Assembly (NCBI GenBank): GCA_013791675.1
Contig: VMTI01000114.1
Span: 1 to 35,621 of the forward strand
Source of the DNA: a bacterium
GTDB lineage: Bacteria; CG03
Reading direction: 5' to 3'
DNA: 35,621 bases
Under the pieces are notes generated by a model. The model was given only the letters and a program-made list of their open reading frames with translations. It was not told the origin of the DNA and ran no database searches. This document shows, one piece after another, positions 8,528 through 19,800 of this stretch; positions within the stretch are counted from its first letter, which is position 1, and each line of letters starts with the position of its first letter. Position numbers and translations under genes: made by a program.

Positions 8528-9400
8528 ATGGCATTCACAACTTTTGATACATCAAAACCTGCGGGCACTGACGACCCGTCAGCCGGAGATGATCGCATTC
8601 GCGAACTTAAAGCGGCAATACAGGAACGATTAGCGGTAGACCATTACATGCCGGCGAGCGGCACGACTTTTGACAACGCCGATACAGGCGAACACAAGAA
8701 AGTAACCCTGCGACAACAGACATCTGCGCCAGTACCCGGAACTGACAAAGGCGCTCTCTACACACTGGAAGCGTCAAGTATCGCCGAACTTCATTTCAAA
8801 GATGAGGGAAATTATATAAAGCAACTGACCGTCCGTGACACCGTAAACGCAAAGCAATGCCTGAACATTGAGGCAAAGGATATTGAGAAAGCGGGAACGG
8901 CTATTGTTGACGATGTCACAATAGAACAGACGGCAGGGAAACTGAATGTTAAAAATGCTGGAATTTCTGCTACAAAGTTAGCGACCAATGCAGTTACGGC
9001 AGATAAGCTCGCCTCCGACGCAGTGGTCAACGCAAGCGTGGCGGCTGGTGCGGCAATCGCATTGTCCAAACTTGCTGCCGGTTCGGCGAGGATTGCGGTT
9101 GGCAAATATACAGGCGATGGCGGCTCCGCACATTCTATCACAACTACGGATGGAGCGACCGCGATAGGGTTTCAACCGATATTTTTAGTGATATGGTATC
9201 AGAGTTCGGGAGCCGGAGCCGCGATTGTCTTTAAAACCAATCAGGATGGGGCGTATACAAAAATTTCAGGTGGCGATGCACACTACTTAACCGGTATTGT
9301 GACATCTCTCGATGCCGACGGTTTTACATTAAATACTTCTGGTTACGCAAACGGTAATGGAATAACCTATACGTTTATAGCGTTTGGAGTTAATGCATAA
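8528..9400 (+). CDS. Tail or head fibre-like structural protein
   Basis: 290 residues. The start TFDTSKPAGTDDPSAGDDRIRELKAAIQERLAVDH is cut from a motif often found at the N-terminus of phage fibre proteins, PxAGDDxxRxLKxAIxxRL..DH. The centre has heptad-like A/T/K-rich repeats (ISATKLATNAVTADKLASDA) that suggest a trimeric shaft. The C-terminus from about residue 195 is beta-rich and may be the tip that contacts the host. It overlaps the next gene by one base. A GGAGG site eight bases upstream supports the start. Whether it is mounted on head or tail cannot be told. Confidence 0.55.
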   Translation: MAFTTFDTSKPAGTDDPSAGDDRIRELKAAIQERLAVDHYMPASGTTFDNADTGEHKKVTLRQQTSAPVPGTDKGALYTLEASSIAELHFKDEGNYIKQLTVRDTVNAKQCLNIEAKDIEKAGTAIVDDVTIEQTAGKLNVKNAGISATKLATNAVTADKLASDAVVNASVAAGAAIALSKLAAGSARIAVGKYTGDGGSAHSITTTDGATAIGFQPIFLVIWYQSSGAGAAIVFKTNQDGAYTKISGGDAHYLTGIVTSLDADGFTLNTSGYANGNGITYTFIAFGVNA

Positions 9401-10962
9401 TGCAGTCACACAACTTTAGTATAATGTCGCCGACCGCAGGAAATAGAACGGACATTCCGTCTATCCTCCTGTCAAAGGCATACACCACGGACAGCGAGAA
9501 TACGATAATCCGCTGGGGGGAAATCCACCGCCTGAAAATGAGACTGCCGGAATTGCTTGACACAAGCGGAGATATAACACAAACACCGGACGCCAACCCC
9601 ATAATCCATTACCACCGCTTTATAACGGAGGACACCGGAGTGGAATACCTGCTCGTATTTACAAAAAAACACGTATACCGCTGGGTGCCGGCAACCAAAA
9701 TATACGACGCCGCCGACGTCTTCACCTGCGCCAGCGACTGCGAATATTGGAGCTCCGTCAGCTTCAACAATCAGGTCATACTCACAAACAACGTGGACAA
9801 GGTGCAGGTTTGGAGCATAAGCACGAGCTTCGACCCGCTCGACAGCGCCTCCGGCATAGAATATGCGACCGCGACATATCTGACAAAAGCAAAATATGTT
9901 TTCACATACGAAAATTACTTATTCCTCGGCTTTACCACAGAGAACGGAACAGTATTTCCGCAGAGGGTGCGTTGGTGCGACCTTGGAGATGAAACCGACT
10001 GGAACACAGGGGACGCCGGATCCGCCGAAGTAGGAAAGGGCGACTTCATCACAGGCTTCGGCGCATATCAGGGAAACCTCATAATCTTCAAAGAGCGGAG
10101 CTATTATCGAATGTGGCTCGTGGCAAGCACCGATATCTTCAATATGAGCCCGCTTTCACTCAAGGTTGGCTGTCAGTCACCGGACAGCATAATAAACGAC
10201 GCTTCGGGCGAACTATACTTCTTTGCCTCAAATTACACGTTTAGAGGGCTTTCTGCGGGCGAAATCTCACTTCCCATAGATACAGAGGCAAAAACCATCA
10301 ATCCCAGCTATATCGGCACAATACGGGGTCAATACATAGCGGAATACGACCAGCTATGGTGGGCAATACCCTATGGCACGGCAACAACCACAAATAACAA
10401 GGTTCTGACATATGCCACAGGAAAGTGGGGAACGGTGGACATGGCAATATCGGCTTTCGGGAATTACGCGCGGCAGGCCGTATATTCATGGGACACCCTG
10501 CCTTTCGCCACATGGGACACTTGGGCCTGGGATAAGTGGGACACCCGCGAAGCAATGGTCGGATTTGGTATAGACCTCGGCGCCGACTATTCCGGCTACA
10601 CTTACGCCCTGCATGAGGCGGTGCTTGACAACGGCGCGGCTTACAGCGGATATTTTGTGCTGACGACAGACCTCGCCGATAAGCAAATGCTGGTGATGAA
10701 TAAGCGCCTACTGCATATTCAGCTATATTTCAAAAAGGGCGCGGCAGGGCAGACCGCCACCGTATACGTAAAAAGCGACAGCCAGCCCGCCTGGCAGAAC
10801 GCCGGCGATGTTTCACTTGAAGCGACCGCAGATGAAGCAATAATTATAAAAGACCTGCCGATAGATTACCGCGGGAAGACATTCCTGATAAAAGTATCGG
10901 GCGCTAACGACTTCCGGTTTCTGGGCTGTATTCTGAAATTCAATTTGAGCGGGGAGAGATAG
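9400..10962 (+). CDS. Tail nozzle / stabilisation protein (P22 gp10-like)
   Basis: 520 residues, mostly beta strands. Repeating aromatic strands such as YLLVFTKKHVYRW, GNLIIFKERSYYRMW, GELYFFASNYTFRGL and YDQLWWAIPYG are typical of the beta-propeller-like nozzle proteins (P22 gp10, T7 gp12 class) that close the short tail. It follows the adaptor gene as expected. The N-terminal QSHNFSIMSPTAGNRTDIPSI resembles the start of such proteins. The C-terminal third looks like a jelly-roll. No enzyme motif is seen. The ATG lies on the last base of the preceding stop, so translation is likely coupled. Confidence 0.62.
   Translation: MQSHNFSIMSPTAGNRTDIPSILLSKAYTTDSENTIIRWGEIHRLKMRLPELLDTSGDITQTPDANPIIHYHRFITEDTGVEYLLVFTKKHVYRWVPATKIYDAADVFTCASDCEYWSSVSFNNQVILTNNVDKVQVWSISTSFDPLDSASGIEYATATYLTKAKYVFTYENYLFLGFTTENGTVFPQRVRWCDLGDETDWNTGDAGSAEVGKGDFITGFGAYQGNLIIFKERSYYRMWLVASTDIFNMSPLSLKVGCQSPDSIINDASGELYFFASNYTFRGLSAGEISLPIDTEAKTINPSYIGTIRGQYIAEYDQLWWAIPYGTATTTNNKVLTYATGKWGTVDMAISAFGNYARQAVYSWDTLPFATWDTWAWDKWDTREAMVGFGIDLGADYSGYTYALHEAVLDNGAAYSGYFVLTTDLADKQMLVMNKRLLHIQLYFKKGAAGQTATVYVKSDSQPAWQNAGDVSLEATADEAIIIKDLPIDYRGKTFLIKVSGANDFRFLGCILKFNLSGER
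10737..10761 (+). repeat. 25-base exact repeat, copy 1
   Basis: This segment begins GGGCGCGGCAGGG and encodes GAAGQTAT in the nozzle gene. It is identical over 25 bases to 12886-12910 in an unrelated virion gene, in the same reading frame. Confidence 0.85.
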
Positions 10963-10963
10963 A

Positions 10964-11545
10964 ATGCGTCTTCCGAAAGATATCATCTTGCCTGACTTCT
11001 CAAAAGTCGAAACGCTTGAAGACACAATCAAAGCGCTTAAGCTGACATCTGAATCATTGGACAGTTATATCAAACTGCTCTACGGCGATATGATAAGGGT
11101 ATCTTCATCAGCTGACGGTGGAGGCACAGTTCAGTCAAATACAATGCGGTCGGCAGAAGGGTCGGGCAGTTCAAGTGTTACATCATGGCAACTGCGTTTG
11201 CCCGTTTCCGGCAGAGCGCCGAACTATTTCGGGAATGACGGCACAAAAGTAGCGTCAGCAGCATACCATTGCGTCATTGGATTAAAAGGCGACGGCACGA
11301 ATACAGTATCGGGGAAAATAAGGTTTAGCGGACAGAATGGAAACCCATACGACGGAACAGTCAGAACCAACGCCACCACAGACTGGGCGTATTGGTATGA
11401 TTCAGTAACCGTGCCTATAACAGAACTCTACCTTGACGGAGCGGACGGCGGCGCATATCAGTCAGGCGTGATGATTTCTGCCGACGGCGGAACAAATTAC
11501 TATTATAACGGATTCGCCGAACTAAGGATAAAATTAAATGCTTAA
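10964..11545 (+). CDS. Hypothetical virion-region protein
   Basis: 193 residues. The family is not recognised. A helical N-terminus (about residues 12-45, VETLEDTIKALKLTSESLDSY) is followed by a Gly/Ser-rich linker and a beta-rich domain with many Tyr and Trp. This is the general shape of a small fibre or tail-attached protein with an anchoring helix and a receptor-type head. It lies two bases after the nozzle gene, and its stop overlaps the next small gene. Its place among nozzle and internal-protein genes makes a structural role likely, but no more can be said. Confidence 0.6.
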   Translation: MRLPKDIILPDFSKVETLEDTIKALKLTSESLDSYIKLLYGDMIRVSSSADGGGTVQSNTMRSAEGSGSSSVTSWQLRLPVSGRAPNYFGNDGTKVASAAYHCVIGLKGDGTNTVSGKIRFSGQNGNPYDGTVRTNATTDWAYWYDSVTVPITELYLDGADGGAYQSGVMISADGGTNYYYNGFAELRIKLNA

Positions 11546-11714
11546 AATCAATCTAACAATATCAACCGAGAAAGACGCCGGACAGGCGAAAGCTCATCTC
11601 TCCGACAACGGTATCTCGTGCGAAATTACGATAGAAGAAAATATAGTCTATGTGGAAAACTATACCGATAACGACAGAAATCGGATTATAGAATTATTGA
11701 AGGAGTATTTATGA
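11538..11714 (+). CDS. Small hypothetical protein (58 aa)
   Basis: The frame starts inside the end of the previous gene (8-base overlap) and ends with an ATGA overlap on the next gene, so it is coupled on both sides. The protein alternates strand and helix (KINLTIS, helix AGQAKAHLSDNG, CEITIEE, IVYVENY, helix NRIIELLKEYL). That order would fit a small alpha-beta sandwich of the ferredoxin type. No family or function is recognised. The preceding AAGGATAAAATTAA gives only a weak ribosome site, in line with coupling. Confidence 0.7.
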   Translation: MLKINLTISTEKDAGQAKAHLSDNGISCEITIEENIVYVENYTDNDRNRIIELLKEYL

Positions 11715-12112
11715 GTGAACAAAAAGAAACAATTTTCCTGACGACAAAGACAGCGCACCTCATTGAGGTATGCAGAAAGCTGAAACTTTCAGAAGACAAA
11801 GAAATGAATGCCGGCATATTTCTAAAGTATATGCTTATCGGAATTTCCAGCAGGCAGACATTCGTCCTCGTAGCCCCGAAAGATGACAGCCCCGACAAAA
11901 TAAACGGATACGCCGTTATAACAATTATGAATAACCTCGAAAATAATCACATATGGATAGATTCAATGTGGACAGACGGAATGGATATCGAATTTATGAC
12001 AGTTATTGAAGATTTCGCGCGGACACTGGATATAACAAAAATTCACGCTAAAACGAAGAAGAACCTGAAGGGGTTTAAAGAATTATATAGAGTGGTTGAA
12101 AAACTGCTATAG
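11711..12112 (+). CDS. GNAT-like acetyltransferase protein (tentative)
   Basis: 133 residues. The middle (VLVAPKDDSP...GYAVITIMNNLENNHIWIDSMWTD) and the C-terminal helix pair (FMTVIEDFARTLDITKIHAKTKKNLKGFKELY) resemble the strands and helices of GNAT-type N-acetyltransferases. These often occur near the tail and internal-protein genes of environmental podoviruses. The acetyl-CoA loop (Q/RxxGxG/A) is not clear, so it may be a degenerate or structural form. It is translationally coupled to the upstream 58-residue gene and followed by the internal-virion candidates. Confidence 0.4.
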   Translation: MSEQKETIFLTTKTAHLIEVCRKLKLSEDKEMNAGIFLKYMLIGISSRQTFVLVAPKDDSPDKINGYAVITIMNNLENNHIWIDSMWTDGMDIEFMTVIEDFARTLDITKIHAKTKKNLKGFKELYRVVEKLL

Positions 12113-12121
12113 GAGGATATT

Positions 12122-12946
12122 ATGGCATTTCCATGGTTAGCGGTAGCAATAGCAGCTTCGGCTTATGCAGGATACAAGGGACAGAAAAGTCTGGCGGACA
12201 AAATGAATCAGCCACAGGCGCTCCAAACCCCGGAACAGGAAGCCGCGGCAAAATACCTCTTGGCTTTGCTACAGGGTAATGCTCCCACAATTCCCACGGC
12301 AGGCGTCGCGGGAATGACCGGAGTAGAGGGAAGCGCGCAATCAATGCTCGAACAGTATATGGCCGCTCCCACTGGCACAGGATATCAAACAGGACTGTCA
12401 GAGCTTGAAAAGACGGTCGCTGGAGAAGCATACGACCCCTACACATCACCTTACTGGCAGGCATTAAGGGAAGGGTCAATGGCTGATGAAGAACAGGCAG
12501 TAGGCGGACTTCGCAGAGGCTCACAAATGGGCGGTATGTTTTATTCCGAGCCGTCCGGCCGGACAGAAGCAACACTCCGCTCGCAATATGGCACAGGCAG
12601 AATGCAAACGCTCGGCGGATTAGCCGAAACCGAAAGAGGACGGCAACTCGCGGCGATACCACAGCTTATGCAATACTCACAGCAGTCACCGGAACTTTAT
12701 AAAGCACAAATGGGGATGATGTATGGCGGACTACCCAGAGAGATTGAGCAGAACAAATTAAATGCTCTGTATCAGCAACAGTATGGGCAGACGATGTTAC
12801 CCATTGAAATAGCGGGAACATTAAAAGGCACTCCGTATTATTCAAGTAATCAGCAGCAGGGGCAAACGCCCTTCGCCTCGGGTATGGGCGCGGCAGGGCA
12901 GACCGCCACCATGATAGCGACGCTTAAGCAATTGGGACTGTTCTAA
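12122..12946 (+). CDS. Putative internal virion / ejection protein
   Basis: 274 residues. A hydrophobic, small-residue N-terminus (FPWLAVAIAASAYAGY) is followed by a Gln/Ala/Gly-rich helical body with repeated motifs such as LEQYMAAP, GGLAETERGRQLAAIPQLMQ and LYKAQMGMMYGG. Proteins of this make-up lie just before the large ejection protein in podoviruses (T7 gp14, P22 gp7/gp20 class) and leave the particle with the DNA to span the cell envelope. GGAGG precedes the start. It shares a 25-base exact segment with the nozzle gene. The call rests on composition and order. Confidence 0.5.
   Translation: MAFPWLAVAIAASAYAGYKGQKSLADKMNQPQALQTPEQEAAAKYLLALLQGNAPTIPTAGVAGMTGVEGSAQSMLEQYMAAPTGTGYQTGLSELEKTVAGEAYDPYTSPYWQALREGSMADEEQAVGGLRRGSQMGGMFYSEPSGRTEATLRSQYGTGRMQTLGGLAETERGRQLAAIPQLMQYSQQSPELYKAQMGMMYGGLPREIEQNKLNALYQQQYGQTMLPIEIAGTLKGTPYYSSNQQQGQTPFASGMGAAGQTATMIATLKQLGLF
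12886..12910 (+). repeat. 25-base exact repeat, copy 2
   Basis: Identical to 10737-10761 and read in the same frame (GAAGQTAT), although the two host proteins are otherwise unrelated. Confidence 0.85.
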
Positions 12947-12955
12947 GGAGGAATA

Positions 12956-13801
12956 ATGCCAAATAGAAACATACAGCAAAGCCCGTGGAACCAGAATGTG
13001 CAGGCGGTGTCACAATTCCTTGAAACGCTGAACAACCTCAAAAAACAGCAATATGAAGGCGAACTGATGAAGCAATACGCTTCACAGGTCAGTCAGGAAA
13101 CCGACAAAAAGAAACTGCCCGAAATTATGAAACTCGTTGAGGGCGGAAATCTGACAGGCGCTCTTGAAATGGCTCTCCCTTCAATGGAGGCGCCCGCTAT
13201 TATGCAACAGAGGCAGGCGCCACAGACAGGCGGCTTTCTTTCACGGCTCGGCAATACCCTCAATCCCGTAGGCCAATATCGCGGCACCGGGCTGACACCA
13301 ACAGAGGCAACGATAACTGACGCTCGCGCCGGACAGACATCAAAGGCGCTGACACTGATAAGGAACATGCAGGCGCTGTTGGAAAGCCAAACTCCAAAAG
13401 CCGAAACAGAAGCGGCGCGCAAAAGACGAATGGCCGTTCAGGATATTGCCACATCACTGCAGAGGGGCTGGTGGAAGAATAAAAAGGGAGAAACGCTTGA
13501 TGTAACCAGCTCTGACCCGAATATGGTGATATCTGACATGGCAAGGGATTACGGCATTTCGGAAAGTGACCCCAGCGTTGTCGCTATCAAGAAGCAGATT
13601 AAAAATATAAAACCCGCACAGGCGAGAAAAGGAAAATGGAACCCGTTTGTCGAAAAGGCAGCGACACCATACGGAATAGAACTGAATAAATCGCAGAAGA
13701 CAACCTATAAATCGGCAAATGAAATAAAGAAGGCGTTTGCCGAAAATAAAATAACCGCTGTCGAGGCAAAGCAACAGTTGCTGAAATTCGGGTTCAAATA
13801 A
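12956..13801 (+). CDS. Putative internal virion protein 2
   Basis: 281 residues, without a recognised family. It is helical and Gln/Lys-rich: N-terminal SQFLETLNNLKKQQYEGELMK, then a Pro/Gln linker around residues 80-100, helical ALTLIRNMQALLESQ, and a basic C-terminus. It lies between an ejection-protein candidate and the giant polyvalent protein, and its last base is the first base of the next ATG. That context suggests a second ejected protein or a chaperone for the giant chain. A clear AAGGAGG site supports the start. Confidence 0.5.
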   Translation: MPNRNIQQSPWNQNVQAVSQFLETLNNLKKQQYEGELMKQYASQVSQETDKKKLPEIMKLVEGGNLTGALEMALPSMEAPAIMQQRQAPQTGGFLSRLGNTLNPVGQYRGTGLTPTEATITDARAGQTSKALTLIRNMQALLESQTPKAETEAARKRRMAVQDIATSLQRGWWKNKKGETLDVTSSDPNMVISDMARDYGISESDPSVVAIKKQIKNIKPAQARKGKWNPFVEKAATPYGIELNKSQKTTYKSANEIKKAFAENKITAVEAKQQLLKFGFK

Positions 13802-16800
13802 TGGCTCTATCAGCGGATGAATTCTTGGGAATAAAGCCGAAGCGAAAAGCGCAGTCGGCTGACGCATTCCTCGGTATCAAACCGTCCGCAGATGAATTCC
13901 TTGGAATACAGGAAGAACAGACCCCCAAACCATACGCCGGACTGACCCCGGAGCAAATCCAAGTGGAAAAGGAACGGCAACGGCAGGCCGGGACAATGCC
14001 GCAAACTCCGCAGGAACAATTTATACCCATGCCCGAAGGCGGCCCGCGCCGGGATGTATTCCAGCAACCGCCGCAAATACAACCGCCCATAGCGCAGGCG
14101 CCGGGAGCAATACAAATACCGCAGGCAATGCAAATGCCGACACCACAACAGCAGGGAATGCAAATGCCGTCAATGCCCGTGCCTCAACAAATGCAGCCAC
14201 AGCCCGGACCGCAAATGTTACCAGAGCAAGTGGAGCAATTAAGGCAGTCGGTACAGCCGGGGGAAATGGCAAAGATGATGTGGCAGGGCGCCGTAGAAGG
14301 CGGAGCGACCGCGGCTTCCGGTTTTACGGGTATCTACAAAGTGGGCGAACAAATAATCAAGGGCGAAGATTTGCTGACATCGATGCAGACCGCCACAGAC
14401 GCAATTCAAAAAGGACAAACTCTCGGAGATTTATTAAGAGAGGGATATGAGCCACAAACAAAAAGTGTATTCCAAAACTTTGTCGCTTACGCCGGACGAG
14501 ATTTGACAGCATGGGCTCTTGATACCATAACCAATCCCAAGGAACTCGCCGAACTTTATTTATGGTCGAAAGGTATAGGGATGATAAGGCGGGCAGGAGT
14601 AACCGGAGTAAATGCTATTGCGGAAAAATTCGTGGACAGCCCCGGAGTGCTCGGAAAACTATCCCGCGCGGGATTAGCGGAAAGAAAGCTCGCCGATGTA
14701 TTGCCGAAATATACCGAAGCCGACGCGGTGGCGATCAGGAAGTTTTTTTACAACGTGGACAATAAATTTGGTAGGGGCGCCGCAGATAGAGTATGGAGAA
14801 GTTTATACGAAAAAGGCAAGACATGGGAAAAATCCCGCGTGACGTCGTTAATACAAAAAATAAAGGGCGCTGGCGCAGAAAAGAGAACCGAACTATTGGC
14901 AAAGGAAATCTTGGGGCAGGTAAAAAAAGCACCTGTGCAAAGGGTATCAGAGGGAATAACAGGCGGAGAGGTAAAGGCGCGGCTCGGTCAATGGGGTGGC
15001 GGTGGAATCGGGAAAATCAAAACACCGAAGGGCGCCTCAACAGCCCTTGAGCAGATTGACGACCTGATAAAAACAAGGGCAAGTTTGCCGACAAAACCAA
15101 CGGCTGAAATGCCGAACCCTGACGCCGTGCTGAATGACATCACAGGCGCGATAAACAGCGCCGTAAAAGCCGCCGGAGAATACTTCAAAAGCGTGGGAGA
15201 AGAAGCATTCAGATATGCGTCCGGCGAAACCTTAAAAAACAAAATTATCGACCTCGTAAAGAAAAACCCCGAACTTAGGGAACATCTTGATATTCAGGTG
15301 CTTATGCCCGCCGCAGTATCTCCCGCAGCAAAGCCCGCAGAGGTTAAGCCCGCCATTGTATCAGAAGAAGCGCCCGAAGAAGAATACGTTGCCCCCACCG
15401 CCGAACAAGAGGAAACGGCGCGAATACTCGGCACGGCAGAGCTCACAAAAGAGGAAATCGCGCAGGGAAAGCAGGCAAGCGTAGGACGGCTGATATCCAG
15501 TATAGCCAAAACCGAACAGCGCGGCAATCCTTCAATATCATTTGCAGACCTCGTACAAGCCGGAAATATAGGAACCATGAAGGCCTATAAAAATTATATC
15601 CCCGGGGAAACGAAATTTTCAACATATGCCTACAAATCTATACGCTCCGCCATAAGAGAGGAAATAGCTCGGCAGAAAAACCTTATAACCTATCCACAGT
15701 CCGTGCGCCGAAAGCTCAATAGGGTATACAAAGCAATTTTTGAAATTCAACAGGACACCGGAATAGTTGATAGAATACCGCCAACATCGCGCATCGCCGC
15801 CAGAACCGGAATGCTAAATAAAGAAATAGATGAATTGCTCTCCACACAATTAACCCGCATGGAAAAACTTGAACAACAGGAAGAAGGGCAGAAAACGACC
15901 TATATTGAAACATTACCCGGCACAGAGGCGCGGCAGGTAGAAATAACCGAAATTAAAGACAGGGTTTCTCACCTGACGAAAGGACTATCCGAAAGAGAGC
16001 TCCAAATAATTGATTTAAAATATGGACTGACATCCGGCAGTACAATGAATGTGCGCGATATTGCCGATGAATTTAAAATATCAAAAACAAGAGTCGGTCA
16101 AATAATAGATATCGCCATAAGCAAGATGAAAGCCCGGGCCGGAATTACAACCGAAGCCACCGACGAACAAATAACAATGCTTTTCGAACATAAAAGGGCG
16201 CTAACGGAAACAGTGCAAACTGAACTCACCTTCGGAACTACGAAAAAAAGAGACGCCGGCGCGCTGGAAATGATTAAGAATATGGATCTGAACAAAGAGC
16301 GAGAGCAGGTAGTATTAAAGGAAATAAAAATCAAACATATAAAGACCGAGGGCTGGAAAATAACTGACGACAAAAGCGCCGTGAAATTCGTCAATCTTAT
16401 TCGCCACCCAGGGATAGAACATTTCACAATAATATACACGGACAAGACCGGGAAAATAATTACATACAAAGTATTCTCCAGCGGCGCCGTGGATTATGTG
16501 GATGTAAAAGAGCTATACCCGATACTCTCAAGGGATATGAAGGCCGACCCCAATATAGTAAACTTTTGGATAGGACATAACCATCCGTCCGGCAACCCTG
16601 AGGCCAGCACCAATGACAGAATTTTAATGAAAGCTCTGACAAAAATACCAAAATTCGCGGGACATATAATCACCGACCATAAGACATACACTTCTATCGG
16701 AAAAGACGGCTCCGAGCGTCTGAAACAGCAGACGCAAAAACTCGAAGACTGGAGTGGAGTAGAGAGCAGCATAAAATCAATAAACGATATTGCCAATTCA

Positions 16801-19800
16801 TTTATGGCGCTAACCAATAAAGACGCTAAAATGGCGGTGGCTATACTCACCACAAAACAGCAGAATACAATAGCCGCAGAGCTGATAAACGAAAAAGATT
16901 TATCAAAAGAAATGCTTGATAAATTGGAGAAAAAATACGGAGCCTCCAACATAACAATAGTATCGAATTTCAACATAAAAAATCCCGAAAGTGCCGGAAT
17001 TAAAAAAAGCAAGTGGGTGACTGAATACAACATTTACAACAGAGAGAAAAAGAAAATAACAGCAGAACTGGCCGAGCCCGCGTTCCGCGTAGCGGAAGAC
17101 GAAAAGGATAATCTCGGTGACTTCTCATATCTTCATACACCGGAAGAAACGGATATCCTGACTCCCACAAACGAGGAAATACAAAGGGAATGGGCTGGAA
17201 TAACCAGAGAGGCGCTGAATATTTGGAACAAAGAAAGAGAAACAAATTTTTTCTATATGATAGAACATGGCGAAAATCCATTCGGAGTAACAGGTTCGGA
17301 AGACCCGTCGTTACCGCCACCACAGAGAGCATGGATAGCCGATGGATTGGGCGGAGAATGGGACGCGTTGCCGGATTTCGTCAAAAAAAAGCTCAACCAG
17401 GCAGATATCCGATCCAAAGCATATAAGGCCACACACGCCGATACAGGCGGAACCGACAGATATACCGAGAGCATGGGGATAGATGATTTCAATACCGTGA
17501 TAGACGCCCTGCATAAAGTGAAACCCATAGGCAAACGCCCGACCGTTGCCGGCCCGGTAGATCATGACTTCATAAACCATTATTTTACATCGCCTGAAGG
17601 CCAGAAAGCATTGAGGGATAACAGGGAAGGCGGCATAACAAGCAAAGACGTCAAAGAAGAAATAGCGCGCATGGCAAGAATTATGATACAATGGGATGAG
17701 CAGGCCCCTATCATTCAACCCACTGGAAACAGCAAAGTGCCTGTCGCGGTGTACAGACGAACTGTCGAAAACACACAATTCAAGAAAGATAACTCGCCAA
17801 TGCAGTGGGCTGGCGCAAAAGACCAAATGCTTGGATATATCCTGAACATTCTCGGCCTGCCAAGCGAACTGAATAAAGTGACGGCCGCGGGACTTGAAAA
17901 ACTATCCCGCTTTGAATATGTCTATGACGTATTCGGGGGCTCGGGTTATATGACACTGCTTGCGCAAGAACTATTCAAGGACGCCGAAACAAACCTCAAC
18001 GAACTGGACGCCGACATGCAAAAGATATGGGCAACCATAAAAACCAACCCGGAAGGCGTAAAGGCGCGAATAGCCGAATTAAGCACGTGGATCCATATGC
18101 CCATGAAAAGTGTTCCTGTAGATTGGTGGAATCATCTCAAAGAGAAATTCGGCAAATATTATTGGGCGACCGATGAACTATGGACAGCCGCAACGATATT
18201 AAAAAACAACACAGGGCGTGACACTACAACAAAAATATCTCCAACCAAAGTCCACGAAATATGGAACTCCATAACCCCATACAGCCGGAAACTTAATAAA
18301 GCAAATATAGAACAAAGGGACGCCATAGAAATAATAGACGAAGCCCTAAAATTTCCACAGAACAAAGCGGAAAAAACTCTACTTATACTTGACCCTCCAT
18401 ATCTTTGGACATCAGGATACAAGCACGGCGCCAACTTCGAAAGACCCGCCGGATTTATGGAACTGCTCGATAAGCTGGAACAATTAAATAAAAAGGGAAT
18501 ATCCTTTATGTTTTTTAATTCAGAACCGGCGTCAGTATTCCCACGCGTCATATACGACTGGTCGCAATACCTGAAATTCGACGAAATGCAGCGGAGACTA
18601 AATGAACTCGCCGAAATGCCCGGTATGACAGTCCTTCGCATGGTGGCCCCGGCTGGCGTAGCCTCGTCTAAATTTGTTCCGAGAAAAGAAATAATCATCA
18701 CCAACCTTGAAACCGGAGGATATAAAGCAGGAAAGATAAAGAAACTCCCGTGGAGTAAAGTATCGGACTACATTAAGGTCACGAAAATCGGAATTGAACT
18801 GATAGGACAAGAAATAAAAGGCGCCCCCATAGAAAACCCCCTTACCACCAAACAAAAGAGAATGATCGCGGTATTGGCGAAAAACACTCCGTTCCAGTGG
18901 GAAGGCGATTACACTCACGAATTCCGGCAATTCGCCGAAAGGACAATTGGGAAAAAGCGCCTAACACTGATGACCGAAACCGAAGGCAAAGAACTCATCA
19001 GCGCCATTATGAAATACAAGAAAATAAACCGCGAGATAACCAACAGGACGCGAACAATGAATATGTCGCCGGCACTCTTGAAACAACAGATACACTCAAT
19101 ATTTCCCGACAAGCGCCGGATATCCGAACTTAACGACGAACAGCTCAAAATACTGAATGAATCGCTTACCCTATATGAACACACCGAAAGTGTCCCCATG
19201 CTTCATCTGATACGATACACTTCGGACTGGCTCGGCACATGGGCGGGCAGACAGAAAAGCCCAGCAGCAATGAACCTATACCACTCATTCAAAAGCCTTG
19301 AAGCCAACACAAAAGACGGCAGGGAATGGCGACTGAAACTGATACAGCAATTCAGAGAAGTATTCGAGGGAATGAACGCAAAACAGCGGGAAAAGATATT
19401 CAATTTTATGCACCGACCCAAAGGCACGACAATGGCTGAATTTATGGCAGAACGCGAAACCTATGGCCTGACAGACGCGGAAAAGAAAGCGGCCCTGCAG
19501 GCCCGCGAGCTATGGAACCGGCTATTCAAAGCCGCCGGCATGAAGGGGGAGAGATATTGGAAAGAATACCAGCCCCTCATCTTCCGCATGCTCAAAGACC
19601 CCGATACCGTAATAAAAGAATTCCGTCACCTTCCAAAAAAAGAGGTCGAGATGTTCTTCGAGAAACAGAGAATAGCCGAAGGCGACTTCATACTCGCCGG
19701 CGCCGAACAATTGACAGACCCCATAGAACTGTTTGAAATATATTCTGCGGGAGTGGTAAAAAAGAAATACATATGGCCGGCCGCGGCAAACGTGGAGAAA

